A stretch of 37,110 nucleotides of DNA from positions 1 to 37,110 of the forward strand of contig JACRNO010000080.1 in the NCBI GenBank assembly GCA_016234855.1, written 5' to 3'. The notes beneath the pieces are model-generated. The model worked only from the letters and a program-made list of their open reading frames with translations. It was not told the origin of the DNA and searched no databases. Position 1 is the first letter of the stretch; every line of letters starts with the position of its first letter. This document shows positions 15,982-24,959 of this stretch, in pieces. Both the position numbers and the translations under genes were made by a program. The DNA comes from Deltaproteobacteria bacterium. GTDB taxonomy: Bacteria > Desulfobacterota > GWC2-55-46.

Positions 15982-17178
15982 CTACCCCAACATCGCCGCC
16001 GCGGTCCCGAGCCTCTTTATCCCTTCCGCGATATTCTTCATGGACGTTGCGTATGAGAGTCTGACGTATGCGTCGTTGCCGAATGCCGAGCCGGGCACGA
16101 CCGCTATGCCTACGGTGTCAAGGAGCCAGGTTGCCAGTTCCGCGGACCCGTTGATTACGCGGCCTGCCGATGCCTTGCCGTACAGCCCCGAGACCTTTGC
16201 AAAGACGTAGAACGCGCCCTGCGGCTTGAATGCGCTCACGTTGGGTATGGCGTTCAGCGCGCTCACCATCGTGTCGCGCCGCGCCTGAAACTCCTTTACC
16301 ATCGCCGGGATAAAGGCCTGAGACCCGTTCAGCGCCTCGACCGCGGCCCATTGGCTGATGGATGCGGGGTTTGACGTTGACTGGCTTTGTATTGAGGTCA
16401 TGGCCTTGATTATTTCAGTTGGCCCGGCCGCATAGCCGATGCGCCAGCCTGTCATGGCGTATGCCTTGGACACGCCGTTTAAGACCACGCAGTTTGCCTT
16501 GAGTTCGTTCAGCGTGGACGCGATGGATGTATTCTTGAAACCGTCGTAGGCAAGCTCCTCGTATATCTCGTCCGTGATGACGAGCACCTTGTTTCTGAGG
16601 GCGATTTCAGCGAGCCGCCTGAGCTCGGCCTCGGTATATGCCGCGCCCGTCGGGTTTGACGGGCTGTTTATGACCACTGCCTTTGTGGCCTTTGTTATAT
16701 GCGCCGCGAAGACTTCCGGCGACATCTTAAAACCCTCGGCCTCGGTCGTCTGTACGATTACCGGTGTCGCGCCAGCGAGCGCGGCCATGACCGGGTAGGA
16801 GACCCAGTAGGGCGCCGGGATGATTATCTCGTCGCCCGGCTCGAGCACGGCCTGAAAGAGGTTGAATATCGAGTGCTTGCCACCGCACGAGACTATGACC
16901 TCGTCGCGCCTGTAGTCGAGCGAGTTGTCGCGGCTGAACTTGGCGCGTACCGCGTCCTTGAGTTCGGGGATGCCGCCCACGGGCGTGTACTTGGTCTTGC
17001 CGTCGCGTATCGCCTTTATGGCGGCCTCTTTTATGTTCTCCGGCGTGTCGAAGTCCGGCTCGCCCGCGCCGAAGCCTATGATATCGCGGCCCTGGGCGCG
17101 AAGCTCGGCTGCCTTCGCCGTTATCAGAAGCGTTACCGATTCTTCCAGGCCCGCGAGCCTCTTGGCAAGTCTTGTCAT
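15982..17178 (-). CDS. aspC: Aspartate aminotransferase (class I PLP-dependent)
   Basis: A 398-residue aminotransferase interconverting aspartate and 2-oxoglutarate with oxaloacetate and glutamate. It is a subgroup Ib type: the PLP-binding lysine is Lys238 in NGVSKAYAMTGWRIGY, with NSPSNPTG at 171-178 and GAGEPDF at 37-43. Full length for the family. It is transcribed on the minus strand, 12 bases after coaD, so it is probably the last gene of an rsmD-coaD-aspC operon. Prephenate aminotransferase activity is a known alternative within this subgroup. Confidence 0.93.
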   Translation of the reverse strand: MTRLAKRLAGLEESVTLLITAKAAELRAQGRDIIGFGAGEPDFDTPENIKEAAIKAIRDGKTKYTPVGGIPELKDAVRAKFSRDNSLDYRRDEVIVSCGGKHSIFNLFQAVLEPGDEIIIPAPYWVSYPVMAALAGATPVIVQTTEAEGFKMSPEVFAAHITKATKAVVINSPSNPTGAAYTEAELRRLAEIALRNKVLVITDEIYEELAYDGFKNTSIASTLNELKANCVVLNGVSKAYAMTGWRIGYAAGPTEIIKAMTSIQSQSTSNPASISQWAAVEALNGSQAFIPAMVKEFQARRDTMVSALNAIPNVSAFKPQGAFYVFAKVSGLYGKASAGRVINGSAELATWLLDTVGIAVVPGSAFGNDAYVRLSYATSMKNIAEGIKRLGTAAAMLG

Positions 17179-17190
17179 ACCCGTTGCTCC

Positions 17191-17691
17191 TTATCTCGTG
17201 GTCTTGCGCCCGTTGTATACGGTCCTGAGCCTCTTTGCCACGCCCGGCGTTACAAAGGCCGCCACGTCGCCGTTCAAGCGGGCTATCTCCTTTATGAACC
17301 TCGAACTGACCGGCGCGTAGCTCTCCGCGGTCATCATGAAGACCGTCTCTATTTCAGGGTCGAGCTTCCTGTTTATGAGCGCCATCTGGAACTCGTACTC
17401 GAAGTCCGATACCACGCGAAGTCCGCGCAGGATGGTGCGCGCGCGTTTTTTCTTCACGTAGTCTATGAGCAGGGAGGAGAACGGCTCCACGCGGACCTTC
17501 TTGTGGCGGCGGGTCTGCTCGTCTATCATGGCGACACGCTCGGCGATATCGAAGAGCGGGGCCTTGCCCGGGCTGTCCGCCACGGCCACGATAAGCTCGT
17601 CAAAGAGGATAAGCCCGCGCTCGATGATATCGAGGTGGCCTCTGGTGAACGGGTCGAAGGTGCCCGGGTATACGCCTATGTGTCTTGACAT
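17191..17691 (-). CDS. coaD: Phosphopantetheine adenylyltransferase
   Basis: A 166-residue cytosolic enzyme of coenzyme A synthesis, transferring AMP from ATP to 4'-phosphopantetheine. The nucleotidyltransferase signature GTFDPFTRGH (10-19, with the TxGH motif) and the C-terminal VSSRFIKE variant of the ISSTxxR motif are present. Length is normal. Its start overlaps the rsmD stop by 16 bases, the common rsmD-coaD arrangement. Confidence 0.96.
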   Translation of the reverse strand: MSRHIGVYPGTFDPFTRGHLDIIERGLILFDELIVAVADSPGKAPLFDIAERVAMIDEQTRRHKKVRVEPFSSLLIDYVKKKRARTILRGLRVVSDFEYEFQMALINRKLDPEIETVFMMTAESYAPVSSRFIKEIARLNGDVAAFVTPGVAKRLRTVYNGRKTTR

Positions 17692-18254
17692 GAAAGATGT
17701 CCTCTTTTGAAGATATATACGAGCGTGTCCCCGTAATGCCGCTCGTCCGCAAGAAGCAGCCTTTTCAGGTCTACGTCAAGCGGCGTCCGTTTTGAGGTCT
17801 CGACAACGCACACCCCGTCACCGGAGAGGATATTCGACGAGTCGACCGCCTTCAGGGTGTCTGCGGCAAGCGTGGAGGCGTAGGGTGGGTCGATGAAGAT
17901 GAGGTCGTACTCCTCGTGTTTCATGGCAAACCTGTTGACGGCCTCGCTTGCGTTGCCGCGGTATACCCTTGCGTCCACGATGTTGCACAGGGTCAGGTTC
18001 TTCCTGACGACCGTAATGGAGGCCGGGTCCGCGTCAACGAAGACGGCCTCTTGCGCCCCCCTGCTTACGGCCTCTATGCCCATCGCGCCGGTGCCGGCAA
18101 AGAGGTCGAGCACGCGTCTGAACGCGAACGCATCTCCCGGCCGGGAGATGATGTTAAAGACGGCCTCCCTGACCTTGTCGCCGGTCGGCCTGATGGAAAG
18201 GCCCTTGAAAGAGCCGAGTTTCCTGCCTTTGAGCCTGCCGCCGATTACCCTCAT
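17676..18254 (-). CDS. rsmD: 16S rRNA (guanine-966 N2)-methyltransferase
   Basis: A 192-residue SAM-dependent methyltransferase. Start ATG at 18254 gives MRVIGGRLKGRKL, the typical RsmD N-terminus; a frame opening to 18419 would add 55 residues of no family character. Motif I is LDLFAGTGAMGIE (49-61) and the catalytic DPPY is at 122-125. It overlaps coaD and is probably cotranscribed with it. Confidence 0.95.
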   Translation of the reverse strand: MRVIGGRLKGRKLGSFKGLSIRPTGDKVREAVFNIISRPGDAFAFRRVLDLFAGTGAMGIEAVSRGAQEAVFVDADPASITVVRKNLTLCNIVDARVYRGNASEAVNRFAMKHEEYDLIFIDPPYASTLAADTLKAVDSSNILSGDGVCVVETSKRTPLDVDLKRLLLADERHYGDTLVYIFKRGHLSCQDT

Positions 18255-18331
18255 GCCGTTACGCGCATGGCGCAAGACGTTGGCGCGCCGATTCTGTAAT
18301 GGGGATATCCGGTCTGTCGCATCTGCCGTGT

Positions 18332-18760
18332 CTAACGGTTGTCCGCCGCTCCCATTACCTTGACGGATATAAGGCGGCTCCTCGGCCCGTCGAATTCGGA
18401 GAAGTATATGACCTGCCACTGGCCGAGCGCGAGCCTGCCCTTTGTAACCGGTATGGTGACGCTGTTGCCTGCGAGCACGGATTTGAGATGGGCGTCGGCA
18501 TTGCGCCCGTAGTCGCCCTTGTTATGGCGGTAGGCGGGTTTGTTAGTCACAAGCTCGCTCATCAGGTCTTGAAAGTCGGCTTCGAGGTCGCGGTCCGGGT
18601 TCGACATGTGAACGCTCGCCGTGGTATGGCCGGTGGAGACAAGTACCATGCCCTCGGTTATGCCGCTCTCGCTCAGGAGCGCCTCGACCTGCGAGGAGAT
18701 ATTCACCTCTTCGGTCTTGGCGGTTGATTTTATCCTGACTGCGCCGGTAAAGACTTTCAT
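18332..18760 (-). CDS. YjbQ/UPF0047 family protein
   Basis: A 142-residue protein of the YjbQ (UPF0047) family. Signature segments are STGHTTASVHMSNPD near 43-57 and GQWQVIYFSEFDGPR near 112-126. Family members form small trimers; thiamine-phosphate synthase activity has been reported for some. AGGAGGGTC just upstream of the ATG is a good ribosome site. It lies 77 bases upstream of rsmD on the same strand and may belong to that operon. Confidence 0.93.
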   Translation of the reverse strand: MKVFTGAVRIKSTAKTEEVNISSQVEALLSESGITEGMVLVSTGHTTASVHMSNPDRDLEADFQDLMSELVTNKPAYRHNKGDYGRNADAHLKSVLAGNSVTIPVTKGRLALGQWQVIYFSEFDGPRSRLISVKVMGAADNR

Positions 18761-18850
18761 CGACCCTCCTTGTGAAGCGTGTTTAATGCATAGATCGAGC
18801 GTTATGTGATTCTGAAGACTCAGACCAACAGTTCCGAGCTACAGTTATAT

Positions 18851-18992
18851 GTCATTCCTGTGTGTCCCCCGATAGAAACATTCGAGGGCAAGCTTTAGCG
18901 GGAATCCAGTTTTTTGGAGCGATAGATTCGTCCCCGAATGTCTTAGTTCCCGACTTAAACGTTCGGGGACGGACGAAGACCTCGGGAATGAC
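18851..18992. repeat. Compound GTCATTCC/GGAATGAC element
   Basis: GTCATTCC (18851-18858) and GGAATGAC (18985-18992) bound 142 bp that contain inner hairpins, including a CGTCCCCGAA/TTCGGGGACG pair near 18930-18973 and an AGCGGGAATCCAG word near 18897. Related elements lie at 10914-10945 and 33207-33304. No gene is seen. Confidence 0.6.
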
Positions 18993-19005
18993 AAATAAAG
19001 TCTAA

Positions 19006-19204
19006 GGAAGCTCTGATTAATTCACTTTTTGTCATTCCGACGGAGCGCTTTTGGCGCCAAAGGCGCTAAAGACATAACGTTAGCGCACACGACACAACGT
19101 TAGCGCACAAGCGACGAGGAATCTTGTAATTTGCTGATTTGCCTACGGAACAAGATTTCTCGCTACGCTCGAAATGACAATCCTTTTAATAAATCAGAGC
19201 TTCC
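19006..19204. repeat. MITE-like element with 13-base inverted ends
   Basis: Perfect 13-base ends (GGAAGCTCTGATT and its reverse complement) bound about 199 bp with no gene. It has an inner GTCATT/AATGAC pair and two inverted copies of the GCGCTAACGTT module. 19062-19091 matches 35889-35918 exactly over 30 bases (opposite strand), and 19094-19118 matches 312-336 exactly over 25 bases. The ends differ from those of the 111-405 element, so the two share only the core. Confidence 0.7.
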
Positions 19205-19380
19205 CTAACAGAGAATATTGCCGTGAGACCATTATGGAATGCGTTCGGTTCCATGTGTGCAATCTCGCGACCATAGACAATGAGTATATTGAATCAGGGT
19301 TCTTTTGTCAATAAGGACGGATGATGGCGCGGTATGAGGCAGGGGGCGCGTCGAGCGCCACTGACCCGGAGCGTTGGATA

Positions 19381-20559
19381 TTATTGTTTAAGCAGGCGCA
19401 GGAAGAGATCGTTTGCGATTAGCGCGCCCCTGAAGCTGAGGCGCAGTCCATTTGCGTACTCTTCGATGAATCCGTCATTGGCAAGGCCGGCCCATGCGGG
19501 CAATGCCTCTTTTAAAGGCAGCCCGAAGCGTCTTTGAAATGTGGCGGCGGTTATCCCGGTCTCAAGGTCGCGCAGTCCAAGCATCACGGCCTCGGTCAGG
19601 GCCTTTTCTCTATCGAGGGTCTCGGAGTCCGCGATTGCGCCGTTGCCGGATGAGGCAGCTTTCATGTACTCGTCAGGCGCGGCCACGTTCCACCAACGCC
19701 TGCCCCAGCCCGGATGAGCCGGATAAGATAGATAAGAGTGCGCGCCTGCGCCGAGCCCGATGTAGTCGCGCCCGCGCCAGTAGGCGCGGTTGTGGACGCT
19801 TTGAAAGCCGGGCCGGGCGAGGTTCGATATCTCGTAATGTATCCAGCCCGCCTCTTTGAGAAGGGCGATGGCGGAAGAATACATCTCAGCTTCCTCGTCC
19901 TGCGGCGTTTTCAAGAGGCGCGCCTCTTTATAGAGCCGGGCATACGGGGTGCCTTCTTCCACGGTCAGGCCGTAGATGGAGACGTGCTCAGGCTTGAGCC
20001 TGATAAGCGTTTGGACGTCTCCCAGCCAGTCTTCGAGTCTCTGACCGTTTGCTCCGAAGATAAGGTCTGCGCCGATATTGGTAAATCCGGCCTTGTAGCC
20101 CGCGTCCATGGCTGCGGCGGCCTGGGCTGCGGTGTGCGGTCTGCCGAGGGTTTTTAGGATTTTGTCATCGAATGATTGTATCCCGATGCTCAACCTGTTT
20201 ACACCGGCGTCCCTATAGCCCTTGAGCTTGTCGAGGGACGCCGAGTCCGGATTGACCTCTATGGTTATTTCAATAGACGGGACGGGCGTCATGGCCTCTT
20301 TTATCGCATGAATGATTGCGCCTATGCCCTTTGCGGAGAATAACGACGGTGTGCCGCCCCCGATATATATGGAGGCGAGCGGACGGGAAAGCCCCTCCTG
20401 TTGCACAAGGGCTGAAAGCTCGGCAACGAGCGCCGATACGTACTCGTCTTCAGGCGGCGAACCTGAGGCGGATGAGTTGAAGTCGCAGTACGGGCAACGC
20501 GAGACGCAAAAGGGTATGTGGACGTATACGCCTATCAAGGCTTCGGTAAGGGACGTCAT
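19381..20559 (-). CDS. hemW: HemW-like radical-SAM heme chaperone
   Basis: A 392-residue radical-SAM protein. The 4Fe-4S ligands are Cys18, Cys22 and Cys25 (CVSRCPYC), preceded by YVHIPF, the HemW/HemN signature; IGGGTPS and the GIQSFDD segment follow. HemW inserts heme into respiratory proteins; true oxygen-independent coproporphyrinogen oxidase (HemN) carries an N-terminal extension that is absent here. It is divergent from the antiporter gene. No strong ribosome site precedes the ATG. A GGCGGC/GCCGCC hairpin lies at 20655-20671, in its presumed leader. Confidence 0.92.
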   Translation of the reverse strand: MTSLTEALIGVYVHIPFCVSRCPYCDFNSSASGSPPEDEYVSALVAELSALVQQEGLSRPLASIYIGGGTPSLFSAKGIGAIIHAIKEAMTPVPSIEITIEVNPDSASLDKLKGYRDAGVNRLSIGIQSFDDKILKTLGRPHTAAQAAAAMDAGYKAGFTNIGADLIFGANGQRLEDWLGDVQTLIRLKPEHVSIYGLTVEEGTPYARLYKEARLLKTPQDEEAEMYSSAIALLKEAGWIHYEISNLARPGFQSVHNRAYWRGRDYIGLGAGAHSYLSYPAHPGWGRRWWNVAAPDEYMKAASSGNGAIADSETLDREKALTEAVMLGLRDLETGITAATFQRRFGLPLKEALPAWAGLANDGFIEEYANGLRLSFRGALIANDLFLRLLKQ

Positions 20560-20747
20560 GGCGTGCCGCTCGCGGCGAATCTGCAGAGGGAGGAGTTGTA
20601 TGAGCCGTTTATAATCACGTTAGTTTTTTATTGTCAGGCCGCGTCCGCGAAAAGGGCGGCTCAAGGCCGCCTGACGGATAAATCAGCCTTTAAGATTATA
20701 TCATCTTCCGGACGCGGATAAAACCGGAAAACAAGAACCTAAAAAGG

Positions 20748-20776
20748 TTGACATTCTTGCGGAAAATAAATATCAT
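20748..20776 (+). promoter_or_regulatory. Sigma-70 promoter of the antiporter gene
   Basis: A perfect TTGACA (20748-20753), a 17-base spacer, then TATCAT (one mismatch from TATAAT). The start codon is about 90 bases downstream, leaving a leader that contains GGCGGTC and GGCCGCC words able to pair. Confidence 0.75.
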
Positions 20777-20867
20777 TTCAAACTTAGACTGAAAAGGAAC
20801 GGCAGGTAAGGCCGCCGGGTTGATGGCGGTCTTATAAAAATCTCCGAGAGATAGGGGGCATATATTC

Positions 20868-22274
20868 GTGTTTAATAGAGACCGTCTTCGCAAGAGCCTT
20901 TACAGTTTCATGCCGCCGTTTCTTCTGGCCATGCTGGTGATTGTGCCTGGCGCGCTTCTCGCGGCAGAGGGGACAGGGGCGGAGGAGGCAGGCCACGCCG
21001 CTCTCGACATCCCGCTGATATTCCTCTGGATAGCCATCATCCTGATGCTTGCCAAGGTCTCAAGCCTTGTCGAGCGCCTGGGCCAGCCCGCCGTGCTCGG
21101 CGAGCTTCTCATAGGCGTGGCTTGCGGCAGCCTCTACCTCGTTGGTATCGACTTCTTCGACCCCATCAAATCGAGCCCGATTATCCATTTCATGGCCGAG
21201 CTCGGGGTCGTCATACTCCTCTTCCAGATAGGCATAGAGTCGAGCGTCAAGACGATGATGAAGGTCGGCGTGCCCTCGTTCCTTGTCGCCTGCGTCGGCG
21301 TCATCCTGCCGTTATGCGCGATATACTTCCTCGGGCCGCTGATAGTGCCTGGTCTCTCAAGCACCGCGTATCTCTTCCTTGGCGCGACCATGACGGCCAC
21401 CTCCGTCGGCATTACCGCCAGGGTGCTTCAGGACCTCAACCAGTCCAACTGCCCTGAGGCGCGCATCATCATAGGCGCGGCCGTCATAGACGACGTGCTC
21501 GGCCTTATCATACTGGCCGTTGTCTCGGCCATAGTGACGCGCGGCACGGTCGACGTCGGCACGGTCTCGGTCATAGTCATAAAGGCGGTTGTTTTTCTCG
21601 GCGGCGGCGTGCTGCTCGGCACGTGGCTTGCCCCGCGCCTCAGCAGGTTCTTCTCAGCCATACATACCGGAATAGGCATGAAGTTCGCCGTCGTCATCTC
21701 CTTCGGCCTCGTATTCGCCTACCTTGCCGCGCTCGTCGGTCTTGCGCCGATAGTCGGCGCGTTTACCGCCGGGTTGATACTTACCCCGGTCTACTTCAAC
21801 CAGTTTAGCGAACCCCCGTTCATCGACGACCTGAGAAAGGCAGTGAAGGAAGTGAACGGCTCAGTCGTAGGCAAGATAGAGCAGGTCATAGAGACGCATT
21901 CGCACAAGCATATCGAGGAGTTTACATCGCACCTCGGGCACTTCTTCCTCCCCATCTTCTTCGTGCTTACGGGCATGCAGGTCAAGATTGCCGCTTTATA
22001 CGACATGAAGGTGCTCGTCATGTCGCTGCTTATCCTTGTCATCGCGATAATCACGAAGGTCGTGGCCGGTCTTGCAGCGGGCAGGGGCGTAAGCAAGCTG
22101 ACCGTAGGCGTCGGCATGATACCGCGCGGCGAGGTAGGCCTCATCTTCGCCAACATGGGCAAGGCCATGGGCGTGATGGACGATACGGTCTTTTCGGCCA
22201 TAGTCGTGGTGATAATGCTCACGACCCTTATAACGCCGCCCATGCTTGCGGCGGTATTCAAGCGCGCGGATTAG
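20868..22274 (+). CDS. CPA2-family monovalent cation/proton antiporter
   Basis: A 468-residue inner-membrane exchanger of the CPA2 (KefB/NapA-like) family, swapping Na+ or K+ for protons. It begins at GTG with TAGGGGG upstream. A hydrophobic, signal-like segment (about 14-32) precedes roughly a dozen membrane helices. Family features include GQPAVLGELLIG near 72-83, a membrane-embedded DD pair (AAVIDDVLGLI near 204-214) and GEVGLIFANMG near the end. It ends after the membrane domain, with no TrkA-N/RCK domain, so no NAD-type gating. Ion preference cannot be decided. Confidence 0.9.
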   Translation: MFNRDRLRKSLYSFMPPFLLAMLVIVPGALLAAEGTGAEEAGHAALDIPLIFLWIAIILMLAKVSSLVERLGQPAVLGELLIGVACGSLYLVGIDFFDPIKSSPIIHFMAELGVVILLFQIGIESSVKTMMKVGVPSFLVACVGVILPLCAIYFLGPLIVPGLSSTAYLFLGATMTATSVGITARVLQDLNQSNCPEARIIIGAAVIDDVLGLIILAVVSAIVTRGTVDVGTVSVIVIKAVVFLGGGVLLGTWLAPRLSRFFSAIHTGIGMKFAVVISFGLVFAYLAALVGLAPIVGAFTAGLILTPVYFNQFSEPPFIDDLRKAVKEVNGSVVGKIEQVIETHSHKHIEEFTSHLGHFFLPIFFVLTGMQVKIAALYDMKVLVMSLLILVIAIITKVVAGLAAGRGVSKLTVGVGMIPRGEVGLIFANMGKAMGVMDDTVFSAIVVVIMLTTLITPPMLAAVFKRAD

Positions 22275-22449
22275 CAGGCTGTTGAAAAACTCAAAATTTG
22301 GGCAGGCTGCTCAAAAAGTCCCATAGACCCACGCTCCTCGCGTGGGTTCCCCAAGGCGTCGAGGAGTGAGGAATGAGACGCACTTTGTTGTGCGTCGCAG
22401 TGACGAACGACGAAGACAACGAAGCAGATGGGACTTTTTCAGCAGCCTG
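22275..22449. repeat. Palindromic element between convergent genes
   Basis: Arms at 22303-22323 and 22429-22449 are inverted repeats matching at 20 of 21 positions (starting CAGGCTGCT and containing AAAAAGTCCCA). A partial extra arm begins at 22275. Inside are an ACCCACGC/GCGTGGGT hairpin (22327-22347) and a GACGCA/TGCGTC hairpin. It fills the whole gap between two convergent genes: one arm starts at the base after the antiporter stop and the other ends at the base before the next gene's stop. It may act as a bidirectional terminator. Confidence 0.75.
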
Positions 22450-23346
22450 TCAGGCCGCATCCGGCCGGTCCGGGAATACCCTGAACTTCTTTACGAAACC
22501 CGCGGGCCTGTAGCTCTCCTTCGAGTGGCGCAGGCCCGCGTCAGCCAAGTCCTGTTCCCTGTTTATGTAGACGTACTTCGCCGGGAGCATTTCCGCGAAC
22601 CTGTGGTTTGCGTACTGCAGCAGGCCGTGATAATCGCCCACCCCTTTTTCGAAGTGTATGACGAATACGTCCGGCCCAAGCTCCTCTCCGAGTATGAAGG
22701 CCGCGGCCTCGCCGTTGACGTAGAATATCCCGCCGCACAGCGACAGGGCCTCCATGTTGACGAGGGCCTCTTTCGCGGCCTCGTAGTCGCCGGGCGCGCC
22801 GTGCTCCGCAAGCCACATGTCAAGGAGTCTCAAAGCGTCCTTTACGTTTGCCTCGATAAGCGGCTTTGCCTCGCATGAATATGCCGCGAGGAAGGCGTTG
22901 ACGAGGTTTTTTTTCTTGTGGAACCGTCTGCCCGCGAGTTCGGCCTGATCGCTGCGCAGGTAGAGGTAATCGAAGTTGGCACGGTCTTCAACGGCCCGGT
23001 AGCCGAGGCGCGTCATCAGCGCGGCCGTTGCCTCGTCCGCGCACTTCATATATGCCGCGTCTTTGAACAGGCTGGCGAGCGAATCCTCCGGCGGCAGGTC
23101 GAACGGGAGCATGAAGAAAGGCCCTTCGGCGTCCGCGCCGGTGATGACGAGCGTGTCGTTGGAGAGTCTTGAAAGTCTGTAGTTGTGAGTCCCGCGGAAG
23201 AGCCGGATGTTGGCGAAGGTGAATTCGGATATGCCGCGTTGATGCGCCTTGAAGAGGGGGTGCAGCAGGGGCCTCAGGCCGAGGGTAATCTCGTCCGATG
23301 ACGGGTATAGACTTATGCGCGCAACGTTTCCGCCGGTCTTGTCCAT
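22450..23346 (-). CDS. DUF2156 protein (GNAT-like, lysyltransferase C-terminal type)
   Basis: A 298-residue soluble protein of the DUF2156 group, related to the acyltransferase-like C-terminal domain of phosphatidylglycerol lysyltransferase (MprF) but without its membrane part. Visible are the LYLRSDQAELAGRRFHKKKN segment near the middle and the late GLLQYANHRFAE...YINREQDLADAGLRHSK region with KESYRP. These are two GNAT-like halves. Acceptor and donor are unknown. The stop codon abuts the palindromic element at 22275-22449. Confidence 0.85.
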   Translation of the reverse strand: MDKTGGNVARISLYPSSDEITLGLRPLLHPLFKAHQRGISEFTFANIRLFRGTHNYRLSRLSNDTLVITGADAEGPFFMLPFDLPPEDSLASLFKDAAYMKCADEATAALMTRLGYRAVEDRANFDYLYLRSDQAELAGRRFHKKKNLVNAFLAAYSCEAKPLIEANVKDALRLLDMWLAEHGAPGDYEAAKEALVNMEALSLCGGIFYVNGEAAAFILGEELGPDVFVIHFEKGVGDYHGLLQYANHRFAEMLPAKYVYINREQDLADAGLRHSKESYRPAGFVKKFRVFPDRPDAA

Positions 23347-23439
23347 ACCGATATTTTACCAGTATTTTGCCAGAGGCGCAGCGGTCTTGTGCGCCTTGCT
23401 TCCTGCGGCGGGACAACGCTCAATCGTGTGCTGCCGTTG

Positions 23440-23916
23440 TCATCTGGCCAGGGCCCGGACTGTACCCGGCTTGAGCGAGATGGTCGTCACCTTGCCGATA
23501 AATATGTTTATGGAGTTTCGTCTGGGCAGCCACGTGATGAACGGCCTGCGTCTTAGTCCGAGCTTCTTTATCTCCGTCAGTATCTCCTTGTGCGTTTCGT
23601 CCACCTGAAGTCCCCTTTTGAAGGCCTTGACGGCTTTCGATTTCTGGCCTTTCATTAGGAATATCCTGCCCAGGTTCAGGTATATCTCAGGGTGGAAGAA
23701 CTCTTTTTCAACGGCCATGGCGCACAGGGATAGCGCCTTGTCAAAGCTTTTTTCCACCCGGACAAGGCATATCGCGTAATAGGACATGGCCAGCGGGTCG
23801 AGCATGGTGCAGATATCCGAGTCGAATACAACGAGCGCGTCCGCGTACCTGCCCGCCCTTGTAAGTCTTACGCCTTCGTCGGCCAACCCTTTGGCCTCGA
23901 ACTCGCGTGCTATCAT
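23440..23916 (-). CDS. TPR-repeat protein
   Basis: A 158-residue soluble protein with about three tetratricopeptide-like helical pairs. The clearest is HPEIYLNLGRIFLMKGQKSKAVKAF near residues 84-108, followed by GLQVDETHKEI. The basic C-terminus (LRRRPFITWLPRRNSIN) may contact nucleic acid or membrane. GGGAGGT just before the ATG is a strong ribosome site. Partner and function are unknown. It is followed on the same strand by other genes in separate transcription units. Confidence 0.8.
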   Translation of the reverse strand: MIAREFEAKGLADEGVRLTRAGRYADALVVFDSDICTMLDPLAMSYYAICLVRVEKSFDKALSLCAMAVEKEFFHPEIYLNLGRIFLMKGQKSKAVKAFKRGLQVDETHKEILTEIKKLGLRRRPFITWLPRRNSINIFIGKVTTISLKPGTVRALAR

Positions 23917-24107
23917 AACTACCTCCCGCTAATAGAGTTGAACAATTACGACGGCCTGAAACAACCGTGGATTATGATATTGATATAATGGCGCAATTAC
24001 GCGCGCCGCACCCGTATACGTTTATGATTATATATCGGCTGATATCTCCATAATGTAACCGGGGTCACAATGTCTCGGAAGCCGTGTCCGGCCCGGGGCG
24101 CGTCGCC

Positions 24108-24851
24108 TTAGATGCCGAGCGTGTCGTAGTGCTCGCCGGTCAGGCAGCTCTCGATGAACCTGCGCAGGTTGCGCTGGAGGTCTTTATCAATATCGAGGAA
24201 CTTTATGCCCATGCCGGGCTCCTGGAAGGTCTCTTTGTCGAACCGTGTCCGGTATATGACCATGCCAGAGAACTCTATGGGCCTTGTCGAAGGCAGGTCA
24301 AGGACTACCTTGACGGTCTCGTTCGTATCAAGCGGCTCGGTGGTGCGTATGAACAGGCCCTGGTCTGAGATAACGGTCGCGAAGTAGGCCTTGACCGAGG
24401 AACCGTGTATGACCTTTACCTTGAAGATGACGCGCAGCCTGATGGAGCGGCGCGGGTTGGGCTCGATTAGTTTGTGGATGATGATGTAGAGCTCGGTCGG
24501 GTTTATCGGCCTGCGTATGACGGCCTGCGCCCCTTTGGACAGGCAGTCCGTGAGTAACGCCTCGTCGCTAAGCTCGCCCGCGACGATGACCTTGACGATA
24601 TCGAGGGGCCTGTCCCGTCTGAGCATTGCGAGACAGTCGGAGCCTTCGTGAAAGGGCATGCGCAGGTCGAGGATGATGAGGTTCGGCAGGAGCCTTTGCG
24701 CCATCCTTAAGAGGTCGGCCGGGGTGTTGGAGATGAAGACGTTATACTCCAGCCTGTTGAGCAGGCGGCCCAGGCGCTGGGTTCGCGGATAGTTGGCGTC
24801 GGCCAGGAGGATGTTTTTTAGAAAAGCGGGCACGCGACGGACTCCGTGCAA
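24108..24851 (-). CDS. Receiver-PilZ protein (first of two paralogues)
   Basis: A 247-residue cytosolic regulator. Residues about 12-125 are a response-regulator receiver: acidic Asp18, phospho-acceptor Asp62 (LDLRMP), but the conserved switch Thr/Ser reads Ala and the conserved Lys reads Arg (IRRP). Residues about 130-240 are a PilZ domain with RRSIR (134-138), the c-di-GMP-binding RxxxR; the second motif reads VISDQG, so the usual Asp/Asn of (D/N)xSxxG is missing. It may bind c-di-GMP weakly or respond through dimerisation. The paralogue lies 108 bases upstream. There is no cognate kinase immediately beside it, though a hybrid kinase follows at 26.1 kb. Confidence 0.88.
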   Translation of the reverse strand: MHGVRRVPAFLKNILLADANYPRTQRLGRLLNRLEYNVFISNTPADLLRMAQRLLPNLIILDLRMPFHEGSDCLAMLRRDRPLDIVKVIVAGELSDEALLTDCLSKGAQAVIRRPINPTELYIIIHKLIEPNPRRSIRLRVIFKVKVIHGSSVKAYFATVISDQGLFIRTTEPLDTNETVKVVLDLPSTRPIEFSGMVIYRTRFDKETFQEPGMGIKFLDIDKDLQRNLRRFIESCLTGEHYDTLGI

Positions 24852-24959
24852 GGAAGATACTCAAGTCTATAATGTTTTTAACTGATGTCAAATTCCTGTT
24901 ATCGGCGGGCGGCGCGGCGCGTTGGCTGGTGAGTAAATGAGACGGTCAGGACTGCCTGG

